64,000 bases of DNA from Maritimibacter sp. HL-12 (GCF_900177545.1 NZ_FXBQ01000001.1:682001-746000), one strand, 5' to 3'; shown: positions 26,891 to 39,697, counted from the first letter of the stretch. Program-made: numbers and translations. Notes: a model not told the origin generated them from the letters alone.

Positions 26891-26990
26891 TTTTTCTTGG
26901 CGAAAATACTCCGGGGAGTGAATTGGCCGCAGGCCAAGAGGGGGGCAGCGCCCCCCTGTCACAAGATCGAGCGCGCCAAGAGCGCACCGC
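26891..26990. repeat. Intergenic repeat copy 1
   Basis: After dtd lies TTTTCTTGGCGAAAATACTC, then a G-run and a GGGGGGCAGCGCCCCCC hairpin, then GATCGAGCGCGCC and GCGCACC. The TTCTTGG/AAATAC/C(T)CGGGG core recurs at 43315 and 63037, and the ATCGAGCGCGCC tail recurs at 43390. The hairpin at 26941-26956 may end dtd transcription and lies between convergent dtd and hisG. Confidence 0.65.
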
Positions 26991-26999
26991 CTGGCTGCC

Positions 27000-27698
27000 T
27001 CAATCGCCAAACCCGAGACGGGCCTTGAGGGCCGCGAGCACCGCCCGGTCGGACTCGCTCCACTGCGCCTTGCGCGACTTGAACAGCGTTGCCTGGCTGC
27101 GATGCACCGGGCTGCCCGCCAGCACCTTGAGGTGATTGGCCCGCAAGGTTTCGCCCGTCGAGGTGATATCGGCGATCGCCTCGGCGGTTTCGTTCTTCAC
27201 CGTGCCCTCGGTCGCGCCCTGGCTGTCGACAAGCTGGTAATCGGCCACGCCGTGCTCGCGCAGGTAATCGCGCACCAGCCGGTGATACTTGGTGGCAATC
27301 CGCAACCGGAAGCCATGCGCCGCGCGGAAGGCCGCCGCCGCCGCGTCGAGATCATCGAGCGTGGTGACATCGACCCAGGCTTTCGGCACCGCGATCACCA
27401 GATCGGCATGGCCGAAGCCCATGGGTTCAAGTTCGGCCACCTTCTCGTCCCAGGCCCCCAGTTTCTCGCGCACGAGGTCGGACCCGGTGACACCGAGGTG
27501 AATGCGCCCGGCGGCCAGTTCGCGCGGGATCTCGCCGGCCGAGAGCAGAACCAGTTCCAGCCCGTCGATACCCTCGACCGCGCCGGAATATTCCCGCTCG
27601 GAGCCGCTCAGCGCCAACCGCACGCCGCGGGCACCGAACCAGTCGAAGGTCTTTTCCATCAGCCGGCCCTTCGAGGGCACCCCGAGTTTCACGCTCAT
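27000..27698 (-). CDS. hisG: ATP phosphoribosyltransferase catalytic subunit, short form
   Basis: The 232-residue length identifies the short HisG form, which lacks the C-terminal regulatory domain and needs HisZ. The start VKLGVPSKGRLMEKTFDWF and the PRPP-binding region IADITSTGETLRANHLKVL are visible. It condenses ATP with PRPP in the first step of histidine biosynthesis. Its ATG overlaps the hisZ stop by four bases, coupling the two subunits. Confidence 0.95.
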   Translation of the reverse strand: MSVKLGVPSKGRLMEKTFDWFGARGVRLALSGSEREYSGAVEGIDGLELVLLSAGEIPRELAAGRIHLGVTGSDLVREKLGAWDEKVAELEPMGFGHADLVIAVPKAWVDVTTLDDLDAAAAAFRAAHGFRLRIATKYHRLVRDYLREHGVADYQLVDSQGATEGTVKNETAEAIADITSTGETLRANHLKVLAGSPVHRSQATLFKSRKAQWSESDRAVLAALKARLGFGD

Positions 27699-28783
27699 GC
27701 CCGCCCCTCCGCGACCTGCAACGCCAGTTCGGGCCGGATCACCGCGCCCACCGCCGGGATCTCGCCGCCTTGCCCGAGCACGCGGGTGAGCGCGTCATAG
27801 CGCCCGCCGGTGGCGACCGGGGGCAGATCGGGCCGGGTTTCGGCGTAGAAGCCGAAGACAAAGCCGTCGTAATACTCCAGCGAGGTGCGCCCGTAGGAGC
27901 CCTCGAAATCGAGCCGGGTGATATCAACGCCATGGGCGGCCAGCGCCTCGGCGCGGGCGGTGAAGCGGGCCACGGCGGGAGCGATCGCGGGCATGTCGAC
28001 GGCGAGATCCTGGAGATGCTCGGCGATGTTATCGACGGTTTCGCGCAAGGCCATGAGATCGGTGAGCAGGCGCACCTCGTGGGCCGGGATCGGCGGCGCG
28101 GCGGCATCCTCGCGCAGCGCCTCGATCCGCTCGGCGATCTCGGCGGCGGAGCGCAGCCCGATGAGCGGCGCGTCGCAGGCCATCGGATCGGCGCGGGCGA
28201 GCAGGTCCGCCCGGCCCGCAGGCGCGGGCGCGCGGCCCGAGAAGCGATCGAGCAGGGTCCGGAAGCGGCGCGGACGCCACAGGTGGCGCAGGAGGGCTGC
28301 CTTGCGCCGCGCGGTGGTGGTGAGGCCGGAAATCGCCGCGATCAGCAGGCCGATATCGCCGGTCGCGGCGCGCAGGCCGAGCGGTGCCAGCACCTCGGCG
28401 ATCAGCGCGAAAACCTCGGCATCCGCCGCCGCCGGATCGGCCCGGTCGAACACCTCGTAGCCGACCTGGAGGTATTCCGGCGCGCGGTGGGTGGCTTCCT
28501 CCTGTTTGCGAAAGACCTTGCCGGCGTAGGTGTAGCGCGCGGGCTCGGCCCCGTGCGCCATGTGCATCTGCACCACCGGCACGGTGAAATCGGGCCGCAG
28601 CATCGCCTCGCCCACCACCGGGTCGGCGGTGACATAGGCGCGCGCACGGATGTCTTCGCCGTAGAGATCGAGCAGGGTTTCGGCCGGTTGCAGCACCGGG
28701 GTTTCCACCCGCACCGCGCCCCTTGCCTCGAAAAAGGCCAGCAGCCGGGCCGCCTCGTCGCGGATGGCGGCGGCGTCAGCCAT
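27695..28783 (-). CDS. hisZ: ATP phosphoribosyltransferase regulatory subunit
   Basis: The 362-residue protein is a catalytically dead paralogue of histidyl-tRNA synthetase. It keeps the class II core ([42 protein letters not shown]) and the late [11 protein letters not shown] region but lacks an anticodon-binding domain. HisZ assembles with short HisG and mediates histidine feedback. ATG 28783 ([14 protein letters not shown]) is chosen; the longer frame overlaps hisS. It overlaps hisS by eight bases and hisG by four. Confidence 0.93.
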   Translation of the reverse strand: MADAAAIRDEAARLLAFFEARGAVRVETPVLQPAETLLDLYGEDIRARAYVTADPVVGEAMLRPDFTVPVVQMHMAHGAEPARYTYAGKVFRKQEEATHRAPEYLQVGYEVFDRADPAAADAEVFALIAEVLAPLGLRAATGDIGLLIAAISGLTTTARRKAALLRHLWRPRRFRTLLDRFSGRAPAPAGRADLLARADPMACDAPLIGLRSAAEIAERIEALREDAAAPPIPAHEVRLLTDLMALRETVDNIAEHLQDLAVDMPAIAPAVARFTARAEALAAHGVDITRLDFEGSYGRTSLEYYDGFVFGFYAETRPDLPPVATGGRYDALTRVLGQGGEIPAVGAVIRPELALQVAEGRA

Positions 28784-30323
28784 TGTACTTGTCCCAGAGC
28801 GACTTGACGAAATCACACATTTCACCCCGGGGCACCTCGGTTTGCGAGGGGCGATCCTTCCACTCTTCCAACGTCGCGTTCTGCGCGATCTCGGCACCCA
28901 GCACCAGGTCCTTGACCTGCACCACGCCGCGCGCCTTCTCGTCGCCGCCCTCGATGATGGCGATGGGCGCGCCGCGCCGGTCGGCGTATTTCATCTGGTT
29001 GCCGAAGTTCTTGGGGTTGCCGAGGTAAACCTCGGCGCGGATGCCCGCCCGGCGCAACTCGCCCACCATGGCCTGGTAATCCGCCATGCGCTCGCGGTCC
29101 ATCACCGTCACCACCACAGGGCCGCGTGCACTGCCGCCGATCCGGCCCTTGGCGCGCAGCGCGGCGAGCAGCCGGTCGACACCGATGGACACGCCGGTGG
29201 CCGGCACGCTCTGGCCGGTGAAGCGGGCCACGAGATCGTCGTAGCGCCCGCCCCCCGCCACAGAGCCGAACTGGCGCGGGCGGCCCTTCTCGTCGGTGAT
29301 CTCGAAGGTGAGTTCCGCCTCGAAGACCGGGCCGGTGTAATAGCCGAGGCCGCGCACCACCGAGGGGTCAATCACGATGCGGTCGGGGCCATAGCCCTGG
29401 GCGGCGAGGAGGGTGGCGATCTCGCCAAGCTCGGCCACGCCCTCGGTGCCCACCGCGCTCTCGCCCACGGCGGCGCGCAGGTTGGCGAGCGTTGCCTCGT
29501 TGTCGGCGCCCTTCGAGGTGAGGAAGGCGATCACCGGCTCGGTTTGCTCAAACGTCAAACCAACGCCTTCAATGAATGCTCCCGAAGAGTCTTCGCGGCC
29601 CGCAGTTAGGAGTTCGCGCACTCCTTCCACCCCGACCTTGTCGAATTTATCAATGGTGCGCAGAACATTGGCTTGCCATTCATCTTTGCGCTTGATGATG
29701 TCTTCGGCTCCACCTGAACCGTGGGTTCGCGGCCCGAAAGGGTAGTGCTCATTGATGATTTGCTGTGCGATGGATTCAAGCACCCCGTTCAGAACCTTCC
29801 GGTTGTTCACCCGCACCACGTAGTCGCCGCGTGGGATGCCGACCTGTTCCAGCGTATCGGCCAGCATCGCGCAGATCTCGGCGTCGGCGGCCATGCTCGC
29901 AGACCCAACTGTATCCGCATCGCATTGATAGAACTGCCGAAACCGCCCCGGCCCCGGCTTTTCGTTGCGCCAGACCGGGCCCATGGCGTAGCGCCGGTAA
30001 GGCGTGGGCAGATCATTGCGGTGCTGGGCATAGACCCGGGCGAGCGGCGCGGTGAGATCATAGCGCAGCGCCAGCCACTTCTCGTCGTCGTCCTGCCAGG
30101 CGAAAACGCCCTCGTTCGGCCGGTCGACATCGGGCAGGAACTTGCCCAGCGCCTCGACGGTTTCCACGGCGGAAGATTCGAGCGCGTCGAAGCCATAGGC
30201 ATGGTAGACGGCGGCGATGCGGTCGAGCATCGCCTTGCGCTCGTCCACTTCCGTGCCGAAATAGTCGGCAAACCCCTTGGGGGTTTCGGCCTTGGGCCGG
30301 GGCTGCTTCTTGTCTTTGGCCAT
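28776..30323 (-). CDS. hisS: Histidyl-tRNA synthetase
   Basis: This 515-residue class II synthetase contains motif 2-like [15 protein letters not shown] and [19 protein letters not shown], the histidine-specific [14 protein letters not shown] (RGLDYY-type) and a C-terminal anticodon domain ([20 protein letters not shown]). A central insertion around residues 180-270 is longer than in E. coli and typical of alphaproteobacterial HisRS. The DNA for that insertion, ~29545-29800, is less GC-rich and uses different codons from the rest of the gene. hisS heads the hisS-hisZ-hisG transcription unit. Confidence 0.95.
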   Translation of the reverse strand: MAKDKKQPRPKAETPKGFADYFGTEVDERKAMLDRIAAVYHAYGFDALESSAVETVEALGKFLPDVDRPNEGVFAWQDDDEKWLALRYDLTAPLARVYAQHRNDLPTPYRRYAMGPVWRNEKPGPGRFRQFYQCDADTVGSASMAADAEICAMLADTLEQVGIPRGDYVVRVNNRKVLNGVLESIAQQIINEHYPFGPRTHGSGGAEDIIKRKDEWQANVLRTIDKFDKVGVEGVRELLTAGREDSSGAFIEGVGLTFEQTEPVIAFLTSKGADNEATLANLRAAVGESAVGTEGVAELGEIATLLAAQGYGPDRIVIDPSVVRGLGYYTGPVFEAELTFEITDEKGRPRQFGSVAGGGRYDDLVARFTGQSVPATGVSIGVDRLLAALRAKGRIGGSARGPVVVTVMDRERMADYQAMVGELRRAGIRAEVYLGNPKNFGNQMKYADRRGAPIAIIEGGDEKARGVVQVKDLVLGAEIAQNATLEEWKDRPSQTEVPRGEMCDFVKSLWDKYNG

Positions 30324-30386
30324 GGCGTGTCCCGTCGTTACCTCGGGCGCGGTTTAGCCCGGGTGCCCGCGCGGGGCAAGCGCGGC

Positions 30387-30695
30387 TCAATAGCGGATTT
30401 CGCAGATGTAATCGGTGTAGACCCAGCCGCTCGGCCCGGCATAGGACCAATCCTGCATATCCGTCTGCACGATCACCTGCCGCCACTTGCCCCTGGCATA
30501 GGGCTCCATGGTGATCAGGAAGGTGCCGGGGCCCAGTTTCATCAGCCGTTGTGAGCCCAGATCGGGCGCGGCCTTGAGCGCAACCCAGTTTTCACCGTTC
30601 GGATCGAGATTGCAGGTGACGTATTGCTCGCCGTCATAGGCCAGCGCAGAGGTGGCGATTCCGATCGCGGCGATCGCCAGAGCCAGGCGTTTCAT
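30387..30695 (-). CDS. Small secreted SH3-like protein
   Basis: The 102-residue product has a clear signal peptide (MKRLALAIAAIGIATSALA) and a mature part of ~83 residues. VALKAAPDLGSQRLMKLGPGTFL and WSYAGPSGWVYTDYICEIRY resemble a bacterial SH3 (SH3b-type) domain, with one Cys near each end of the mature chain that could pair. It is upstream of hisS on the same strand with a 63-base gap and may be independent. Function is unknown; SH3b-like domains often bind cell wall or protein. Confidence 0.65.
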   Translation of the reverse strand: MKRLALAIAAIGIATSALAYDGEQYVTCNLDPNGENWVALKAAPDLGSQRLMKLGPGTFLITMEPYARGKWRQVIVQTDMQDWSYAGPSGWVYTDYICEIRY

Positions 30696-30770
30696 TCTGC
30701 CCTCCTTTCGTCGCGGCAAGGCTCGCACCGGCGCGGCACAGGGGCTATGACATGGGTCAAGGAGTGACCC

Positions 30771-30977
30771 ATGACCGACAGACTGACCATGCTGGAAGAA
30801 ACACTGGCCCATCTCGGGCGCACCGTCGACGAGCTTTCGGAGGTGATTGCCCGGCAGGATGGCGAGATCGCCGCGCTCAACCGCCGCCTTGGGCGGGTGA
30901 TCGAGCGCGAAGCCGAGCGCCAGGCCGACCAGGGTGCCGAGATGCCCCTCGCCGACCAGAAACCGCCGCATTGGTAG
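30771..30977 (+). CDS. slyX: SlyX family protein
   Basis: The 68-residue protein is a predicted coiled coil (LEETLAHLGRTVDELSEVI and IAALNRRLGRVIERE) ending with the family signature PPHW. SlyX proteins are widespread small coiled-coil proteins of unknown role. A CAAGGAG ribosome-binding site lies seven bases before ATG 30771. It is divergent from the SH3-like gene. Confidence 0.88.
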   Translation: MTDRLTMLEETLAHLGRTVDELSEVIARQDGEIAALNRRLGRVIEREAERQADQGAEMPLADQKPPHW

Positions 30978-31046
30978 GGATCTTGGCGGTTCCATGCTAG
31001 GCTGCGTCCATCGCACACAGGCAAGCACAGGGGGAGCACAGCCGCC

Positions 31047-31472
31047 ATGATCGAGATCCTGAAAATCGTCCACTACCTGTCCCTCGCCGTCGGCATCGGT
31101 GGGGGGCTGGCCAACGCGATCATCGGCGCGCGGGCGGCGATATCCGATCCGCCGGTCAAGCCGGTTCTGGGCAGCATTTCCGGAGTGATCGCCAAGACAG
31201 CGGGCGTGTCGATCATTCTGCTCTGGCTGACCGGGATCGCGCTGGTCTACCTGATCTTCGATGGCTGGGCGATCCTGCCTTGGGCATTCTGGGTCAAGCT
31301 CGCATTCGTCGTCGTGCTGAGCCTGTTGTCGCTGAGAATGAACCTCTACATCCTGCAGGCCGCGCGAACGAAGTCGCCACCCCCGGCGGCGACGATGAAG
31401 CTGCTGGGCCGGTTGGCGATCCTGACTTCGATCCTGATCGTGATCTTCGCGGTGATCGCCTTCACCACCTGA
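31047..31472 (+). CDS. Four-helix integral membrane protein, DUF2269/CopD-like
   Basis: The 141-residue protein has four hydrophobic segments, near 7-25, 48-72, 75-97 and 115-139. A histidine in the first helix (IVHYLSLAVGIGGGLANA) resembles the first helix of DUF2269/CopD-type proteins, which can bind haem or copper. No other motif is evident and the assignment to that family is tentative. A GGGGGAG site precedes ATG 31047. It converges on dnaE with 15 bases between stops. Confidence 0.6.
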   Translation: MIEILKIVHYLSLAVGIGGGLANAIIGARAAISDPPVKPVLGSISGVIAKTAGVSIILLWLTGIALVYLIFDGWAILPWAFWVKLAFVVVLSLLSLRMNLYILQAARTKSPPPAATMKLLGRLAILTSILIVIFAVIAFTT

Positions 31473-31487
31473 GCCGGATGACGAGGC

Positions 31488-34400
31488 TCAAACCTCTTCC
31501 ACGCTCATCACCCCGGGCAGGCTCTTGAGCGCGCCCTTGATCTGCGGTGTGAGCGGGAAATCGGTGCCAAGGTCCATGTCGACCTCGCCGGGCAGGCCCG
31601 GCCCCATCAAGCAGAGCGAAACGCTGCCGGGCCGGGCACCCCTGGCCATTTCACCCGCCCGTGCCAGCAGGCTCGCCACCGGCGTCACCGCCTCCGGCTT
31701 GTCGAGAAACACCCTGAGCGACATGCCGCCGGCATCGGCGACGATGGTATCAACCGGCGCGACCGACCGCGCCAGCAGCTTGAGCTGTTCGCTCTCCATG
31801 TTGGCCTCGACGGTCAGCACCACGTTCTGCCCGACCTCGAGGTGATCGCGCGCCGCCTCCAGCGTGTCGGAGAACACCGTCACTTCGAAAAAGCCGGTCG
31901 GGTCCGACATTCCGACGAAGGCGAAGCGGTTGCCGCGCGCCGATTTGCGCTCCTGCTTCACCGCAACCGCACCGGCCATCTTGGCCACCAGCGGCGCGCG
32001 CTCGGCCTTCGCCGCCACCTCTTCGAGCGTCAGAACCCCCTTGCGCCGGAGCGCGGGCAGGTAGTCGTCGAGCGGGTGGCCGGAGAGATAGAAGCCGATC
32101 GCCTTGTGCTCTTCGGTGAGCCGCTCGGCAGGCAGCCAGTCGCCCACCGGGCTGAGCCGTGGCTCGGGCAGATCGTCCCCCGCCTCGCCGAACAGCGAAA
32201 CCTGGTTCGAGGCGCGCTGCTCGTGGATCGCGGCGGAATAGTTCGTGAGCGCATCGAGACTGTCGAAAACCCGCGCGCGGTTGGGATCGAGCACGTCGAA
32301 GGCCCCGGCGCGCGCCAGCATTTCGAGCGAGCGCTTGCCCACGCGCTTGAGATCGACCCGGCGGGCGAGATCGAACAGCGTGACGAAGGATTTCTCGCCG
32401 CCCTCGCCCATCCGCGCCTCGACGATCAGCTTCATCGCCTCGACGCCGACATTCTTCAGCGCGCCGAGCGCATAGTGAACCCGGCCCTCTCGCACCGTGA
32501 AGGTGGCCCCCGAGCGGTTGACGCAAGGTGGCACGATCTCCAGCCCCAGCCCCCGGCGCACCTCCTCGGCGTAAACCCCGAGCTTGTCGGTGAGGTGGAT
32601 ATCGCAATTCATGACGCCGGCCATGAACTCGACCGGGTGGTTCGCCTTGAGCCAGGCAGTCTGGTAGCTCACCACCGCGTAGGCCGCGGCGTGGCTCTTG
32701 TTGAAGCCGTAATTGGCGAATTTTTCGAGCAGGTCGAACACCTCGGAGGCCTTGGCCTCGTCGACCCCGTTGGCCTTCGCGCCGGAGACGAACTTGGGCC
32801 GCTCCTTGGCCATTTCCTCGGCGATCTTCTTGCCCATGGCGCGGCGCAGCAGGTCGGCACCGCCCAAGCTATAGCCCGCCATCTCCTGCGCGATCTGCAT
32901 CACCTGTTCCTGGTAGACGATGATGCCTTGGGTCTCTTCGAGGATATGGTCGATCAGCGGGTGGATCGAGGCGCGGTCCTTCACGCCGTTCTTCACCTCG
33001 CAATAGGTGGGGATGTTCTCCATCGGGCCGGGGCGGTAGAGCGCCACGAGCGCCACGATATCCTCGATACAGGTGGGCTTCATGCGCCGCAGCGCATCCA
33101 TCATCCCCGAACTTTCCACCTGGAACACCGCCACGGTGCGGGCACTGGCGTAAAGCTCGTAGGTGCGCGCATCGTCGAGCGGGATCGCCCCGATATCGTT
33201 CTCGGCTCCCTCGGGCGGGTCGTAGAGCCGCGTGCCATCCGGGGCGGTATGCAGATCGCGGCCCTGCGCGTGGATCAGGTCGATCGCGTTCTGGATCACG
33301 GTGAGCGTTTTCAGCCCGAGGAAGTCGAACTTCACCAGCCCCGCCTGTTCCACCCATTTCATGTTGAACTGGGTGGCGGGCATGTCGGAGCGCGGGTCTT
33401 GGTAGAGCGGCACCAACTCGTCGAGCGGGCGGTCGCCGATCACCACGCCGGCGGCGTGGGTGGAGGCGTTCCTGAGCAACCCCTCGACTCGCTGGGCATA
33501 ATCCAGCAGCCGCCCCACGACCTCCTCGCGCCGGGCCTCGTCGCGCAGGCGCGGCTCGTCTTTCAGCGCCTTTTCGATCGAAACCGGCTTCACCCCCTCG
33601 ATCGGGATCATCTTCGAGAGCCGGTCAACCTGCCCGTAGGGCATCTGCAGCACCCGGCCGATATCGCGGACCGCCGCCTTCGACAGAAGCGCGCCGAAGG
33701 TGATGATCTGCGCCACCTTCTCGCGGCCGTATTTCTCCTGCACGTAAGCGATCACCTCCTCGCGGCGATCCATGCAGAAGTCGATATCGAAGTCGGGCAT
33801 GCTCACCCGCTCCGGGTTGAGAAAGCGCTCGAACAGGAGCGAGTAGCGCAAGGGATCAATATCGGTGATGGTGAGGGCATAGGCGACGAGGCTGCCTGCA
33901 CCCGAACCCCGACCCGGGCCCACCGGGATATCGTTCTCCTTGGCCCACTTGATGAAGTCGGCCACGATCAGGAAATAGCCCGGGAAACCCATCGATTCGA
34001 TGATGCCAAGCTCGAAATCCAGCCGCTTTTCGTAGTCTTCGACCGGGGCGGCGTGGGGGATCACGGCAAGCCGCGCGGCCAGCCCTGCCTGCGCCTGCCG
34101 GCGCAACTCCTCGACCTCGTCATCGGCGAAGCGCGGCAGGATCGGCTTGCGCCGCTCGGCCATGAAGGCGCAGCGCCGGGCGATCTCGACGGTGTTTTCC
34201 AGCGCCTCGGGCAGGTCGGCGAAGAGCGTGGCCATCTCGGCGGGGGTCTTGAAGTAATGCTGCGGCGTGAGCCGGCGACGCGGCTCCTGCTGGTCGACGT
34301 AAGCGCCATCGGCGATGCAGATCAGCGCGTCATGCGCCTCGTAGAGGTCGCTTTTCGGAAAATACACATCGTTGGTGGCGACCAGCGGCAGACCCATCGC

Positions 34401-35000
34401 ATAGGCGATCTCGATGAAACCGCGCTCGGTCAGCCGCTCGGCCTCCGGCAGCCCGCCCCCCTCGCCCGGATGGCGTTGCAGCTCGACATAGAGCCGGTTC
34501 GGACAGGCCCGCGCGAGCCGCGCCATCAAGGCTTCCGCCTCGGCCCGGTGGCCGGTCTGCAAGAGCTGGCCAACCGGCCCTTCCGCGCCGCCGGTGAGGC
34601 AGATCAGCCCCTCGGCATGGGCCTCGAGCTCCTCCAGCGTCACCTGCGGCAGGCCATCGTGCTTGCCGACATAGAGGCAGGAATTGAGCTTCATGAGGTG
34701 GCGGTAGCCCGCCGCGTTCTGCGCCAGCAAAACGACCGGTGCCGCCGCGCGGGGCTTGGCCCCCGGCGCGGGCACATCCCAGGCCACGGTGATCTGGCAA
34801 CCGATGATCGGCTGCACCCCCGCGCCCGAGGCCAACACCGAAAATTCCAGCGCGGCGAACATGTTATCGGTGTCGGTCACCGCCACCGCGGGCATGCCGG
34901 CCGCCTCGCAGAGCCCGGCCAGCTTCTTCACCGGCACCGCGCCTTCGAGGAGCGAATACTCGGTGTGCAGGCGCAGGTGGATGAATCGGGGAGCTGGCAT
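31488..35000 (-). CDS. dnaE: DNA polymerase III alpha subunit
   Basis: The 1170-residue protein has the C-family polymerase layout: PHP domain at the N-terminus (HLRLHTEYSLLEG), palm with the catalytic aspartates in PDFDIDF (~400), the GRGSGAGSLVAYAL motif just before it, a helix-hairpin-helix region, an OB-fold domain (~980-1060) and a C-terminal tau-binding region. It is the replicative polymerase of the chromosome. The PHP domain reads HLRLHTEYS, matching the usual HxHxxYS opening. The gene is flanked by unrelated genes and has its own transcription unit. Confidence 0.96.
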   Translation of the reverse strand: MPAPRFIHLRLHTEYSLLEGAVPVKKLAGLCEAAGMPAVAVTDTDNMFAALEFSVLASGAGVQPIIGCQITVAWDVPAPGAKPRAAAPVVLLAQNAAGYRHLMKLNSCLYVGKHDGLPQVTLEELEAHAEGLICLTGGAEGPVGQLLQTGHRAEAEALMARLARACPNRLYVELQRHPGEGGGLPEAERLTERGFIEIAYAMGLPLVATNDVYFPKSDLYEAHDALICIADGAYVDQQEPRRRLTPQHYFKTPAEMATLFADLPEALENTVEIARRCAFMAERRKPILPRFADDEVEELRRQAQAGLAARLAVIPHAAPVEDYEKRLDFELGIIESMGFPGYFLIVADFIKWAKENDIPVGPGRGSGAGSLVAYALTITDIDPLRYSLLFERFLNPERVSMPDFDIDFCMDRREEVIAYVQEKYGREKVAQIITFGALLSKAAVRDIGRVLQMPYGQVDRLSKMIPIEGVKPVSIEKALKDEPRLRDEARREEVVGRLLDYAQRVEGLLRNASTHAAGVVIGDRPLDELVPLYQDPRSDMPATQFNMKWVEQAGLVKFDFLGLKTLTVIQNAIDLIHAQGRDLHTAPDGTRLYDPPEGAENDIGAIPLDDARTYELYASARTVAVFQVESSGMMDALRRMKPTCIEDIVALVALYRPGPMENIPTYCEVKNGVKDRASIHPLIDHILEETQGIIVYQEQVMQIAQEMAGYSLGGADLLRRAMGKKIAEEMAKERPKFVSGAKANGVDEAKASEVFDLLEKFANYGFNKSHAAAYAVVSYQTAWLKANHPVEFMAGVMNCDIHLTDKLGVYAEEVRRGLGLEIVPPCVNRSGATFTVREGRVHYALGALKNVGVEAMKLIVEARMGEGGEKSFVTLFDLARRVDLKRVGKRSLEMLARAGAFDVLDPNRARVFDSLDALTNYSAAIHEQRASNQVSLFGEAGDDLPEPRLSPVGDWLPAERLTEEHKAIGFYLSGHPLDDYLPALRRKGVLTLEEVAAKAERAPLVAKMAGAVAVKQERKSARGNRFAFVGMSDPTGFFEVTVFSDTLEAARDHLEVGQNVVLTVEANMESEQLKLLARSVAPVDTIVADAGGMSLRVFLDKPEAVTPVASLLARAGEMARGARPGSVSLCLMGPGLPGEVDMDLGTDFPLTPQIKGALKSLPGVMSVEEV

Positions 35001-35053
35001 GGAGGCGAGTTTAGAGCCACCCGCGTCAGGAGCAAGCCGCGATCGGCCCCACC

Positions 35054-35866
35054 CTACTCCACCGCGACCAAAGCCTTGATCCGCCCCCGGAAATAGGCCT
35101 CGTACCCGTCGGGATAATCATACCCGACCTCGGCACTGGTGGGGACGCGCCGCCCGCCGATCTCGACATAGTCGGAAAACCGACCGTGCCAGTCGAGCGG
35201 GGCCGGGGTGCCATCGGCCAGCACGGCAGGGCGGGCGCGCGCGAGCACCGACACGATGTCGCCGCCCGCATCGAGCGTGAAGGTCACCTCCGCCGGCCCG
35301 CCCGCGGTCTCGATCCGGGCGATGATGCCCGCGTCGGTCTGTGCCCATGCGATCTGGCGGTTCACCAGGATCGCGTCGGGTGCCCAGGGCAGTTCGGCGA
35401 GATAGCGCAAACCCTCGCCCAGCGCCGTTTCCGGGTCGGAGCGTGCATCGAGGCGGAGCGCGCCGAGGAGGCGAACCTCCAGAAGCCCCTCGCCGTTCTC
35501 GAAGCTGTCGAGCACCCGCACCAGAGGCACCGGGCCAAGCCGCATCACCGCGATCCAGGCAAACCCGGGCCCGGCCACGGCGATGGTCTGGCGCGCGGCG
35601 AGGGCTCGCCACTCGGCCCCCTTCGTGAGCCGCATCTCGGCCGCCTGTTCGATCCGGATCGCGGGCGCGGGCGGGTTGCCCGCGAGGCTCCGCAGGGCAA
35701 AGTCGCGGATCACCTCGGGGAGATCTTCGCGCACCGTCCCGACCGGCACCGCCGCCAGCCGGGCCTCAAACCGGGCGAGATCGCGCGAGAACCGCGCCGC
35801 CAGCACCCCGAGCCCAAGCCCGACGGCAACCAGCGCCACTCCGATCACGAGAACGACGATTTTCAT
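35054..35866 (-). CDS. DUF6544 family membrane-anchored protein
   Basis: The 270-residue product has one N-terminal membrane helix (VVLVIGVALVAVGLGLGVLA). The rest is soluble, with features typical of the DUF6544 (formerly DUF6920) family: an RLTKGAEWRALAARQTIAVAGPGFAW segment split by short turns, GLRYLAELPWAPDAIL, and the C-terminal PTSAEVGYDYPDGYEAYFRGRIKAL. Members have no established function. It is followed, after 53 bases, by dnaE on the same strand; an operon link is possible but weak. Confidence 0.75.
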   Translation of the reverse strand: MKIVVLVIGVALVAVGLGLGVLAARFSRDLARFEARLAAVPVGTVREDLPEVIRDFALRSLAGNPPAPAIRIEQAAEMRLTKGAEWRALAARQTIAVAGPGFAWIAVMRLGPVPLVRVLDSFENGEGLLEVRLLGALRLDARSDPETALGEGLRYLAELPWAPDAILVNRQIAWAQTDAGIIARIETAGGPAEVTFTLDAGGDIVSVLARARPAVLADGTPAPLDWHGRFSDYVEIGGRRVPTSAEVGYDYPDGYEAYFRGRIKALVAVE

Positions 35867-36048
35867 GGCACCACCCTCCGGTTTGCGCCCCCTGATCGCA
35901 CAACGCCCGCTTCAAGGCATTGCCCTCGATCAACCGCGGCTTGCCTTGGGCGGATTTCTGCGCTTTCTTGGGGGCAACGATAACCTCGCCCTTCTACGCC
36001 GCATCGAAGGGTTGCCGGGGCCAACAGGGTAAGGCGGCGGACAATTAC
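35867..36048. other. Divergent intergenic region before the purine operon
   Basis: About 180 bases lie between the DUF6544 gene and xdhA, and must contain the promoter for the seven-gene purine operon. AT content rises only slightly (GGATTTCTGCGCTTTCTTGG near 35950). I could not place a convincing -35/-10 pair, and saw no clear palindromic operator. Confidence 0.3.
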
Positions 36049-37424
36049 ATGGACATCGCGTTTCTTCTCAACGGAGAGACCGTGACGCTGAGGGACGTCG
36101 ACCCGACGACCACGGCGCTCGACTGGCTGCGCGAGACGCGCGGCCTCACCGGCACCAAGGAAGGCTGCAACGAAGGCGATTGCGGTGCCTGCACGGTGAT
36201 GGTGACGGATACCCACGGCAGCCGCGCGCTCAACGCCTGCCTGTTGTTCCTGCCGCAGCTCGACGGCAAGGCCCTCACCACCGTCGAGGGGCTGGCCGCG
36301 CCCGACGGCAGCCTGCACCCGGTGCAACAGGCGATGGTCGAGCATCACGGCAGCCAGTGCGGCTTCTGCACACCGGGCATCGTGGTGAGCCTCGCGGCCG
36401 GCCAGATCGCGGGCGAAACCGATCATGCCCGCCAACTCGCCGGAAACCTCTGCCGCTGCACCGGCTACGCGCCGATCCTGAAGGCCGCCGAGATCGCCGC
36501 GCCCAAGCAGGTGCCGAAGTGGCTGCGCGATCTGCCCACCGGCCCCGACCCGCGCGGCGCATCGCAGGCGCACCTGCCTGCAACGATCGACTCCCTGGCG
36601 GCGTTCCTGACCGACCACCCCGGCGCGCGCATCGTCGCCGGGGCCACCGATGTGGCGCTCTGGGTCAACAAGCAGTTCCGCGATCTCGGCGAAGTGGTCT
36701 TCGTCAGCCAGATCGAGGAGATGGTCCGGATCGAAACCGCGCCCTACATGATCCGCATCGGCGCTGCTGCCAGCATCGAGGCGCTGCGTCTGGCGATGGC
36801 CGACCACCACCCGCATTTCGCCGACATGCTCGCGCGCTTCTCCTCCGCGCAGGTGCGCAGCGCCGCCACCGTGGGCGGCAACATCGCCAACGGCTCGCCG
36901 ATCGGCGACGCCCCGCCGCCACTGATCGCGCTCGGGGCCACGCTGATCCTGCGCCGTGGCGAGGCCACCCGCGAGATCGCGCTGGAGGATTTCTTCATCG
37001 ACTACGGCAAGCAGGACATCGCGCCCGGCGAGTTTGTCGAGGCCGTCACGGTGCCGCGCACCCCCGGCGAGGCAAGCCGGCTGCGCGTGTACAAACTCTC
37101 CAAGAGGTTCGATCAAGACATCTCTGCCGTGCTCGGAGCCTTCAATATCATCGTTGAAGGCGGAAAAGTTCAATCTGCCCGGATCGCCTTCGGCGGCATG
37201 GCCGGCACGCCAAAACGCGCCCGCGCGGTCGAGGCGGCGCTCACCGGGCAGCCATGGACGAAAGCCAGCGTCGAGGCCGCGATGGCGGCGATGGCGCAGG
37301 ATTTCACCCCGCTGAGCGACATGCGCGCTTCGAAGGATTATCGCCTCGCAGCGGCGGCGAACATGCTGATGCGCTGCTGGCTCGAAGACCACGGCGCGCC
37401 GGTGAACCTGGCGGAGGTGCAGGC

Positions 37425-37428
<4 letters not shown>
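36049..37428 (+). CDS. xdhA: Xanthine dehydrogenase small subunit (2Fe-2S and FAD)
   Basis: The 459-residue protein has the N-terminal plant-type ferredoxin domain with the cysteine motif GCNEGDCGAC (~42-51), the second cluster motifs CGFCTPG (~104) and CRCTGYA (~138), then the FAD-binding domain (~180-350: IVAGATDVALWVNK, AATVGGNIANGSPIGD) and a flavin C-terminal domain. Electrons from the molybdenum subunit pass through two clusters to FAD and NAD. ATG 36049 fits the usual N-terminus (MDIAFLLNGETV). The stop overlaps the xdhB start (ATGA). A short less-GC-rich tract spans ~37090-37190. Confidence 0.95.

Positions 37429-39697
<2,269 letters not shown>

Noticed and set aside
31842-35096. A 1084-residue open frame opposite dnaE
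   Set aside because: Antisense to an essential conserved gene with no motif of its own.
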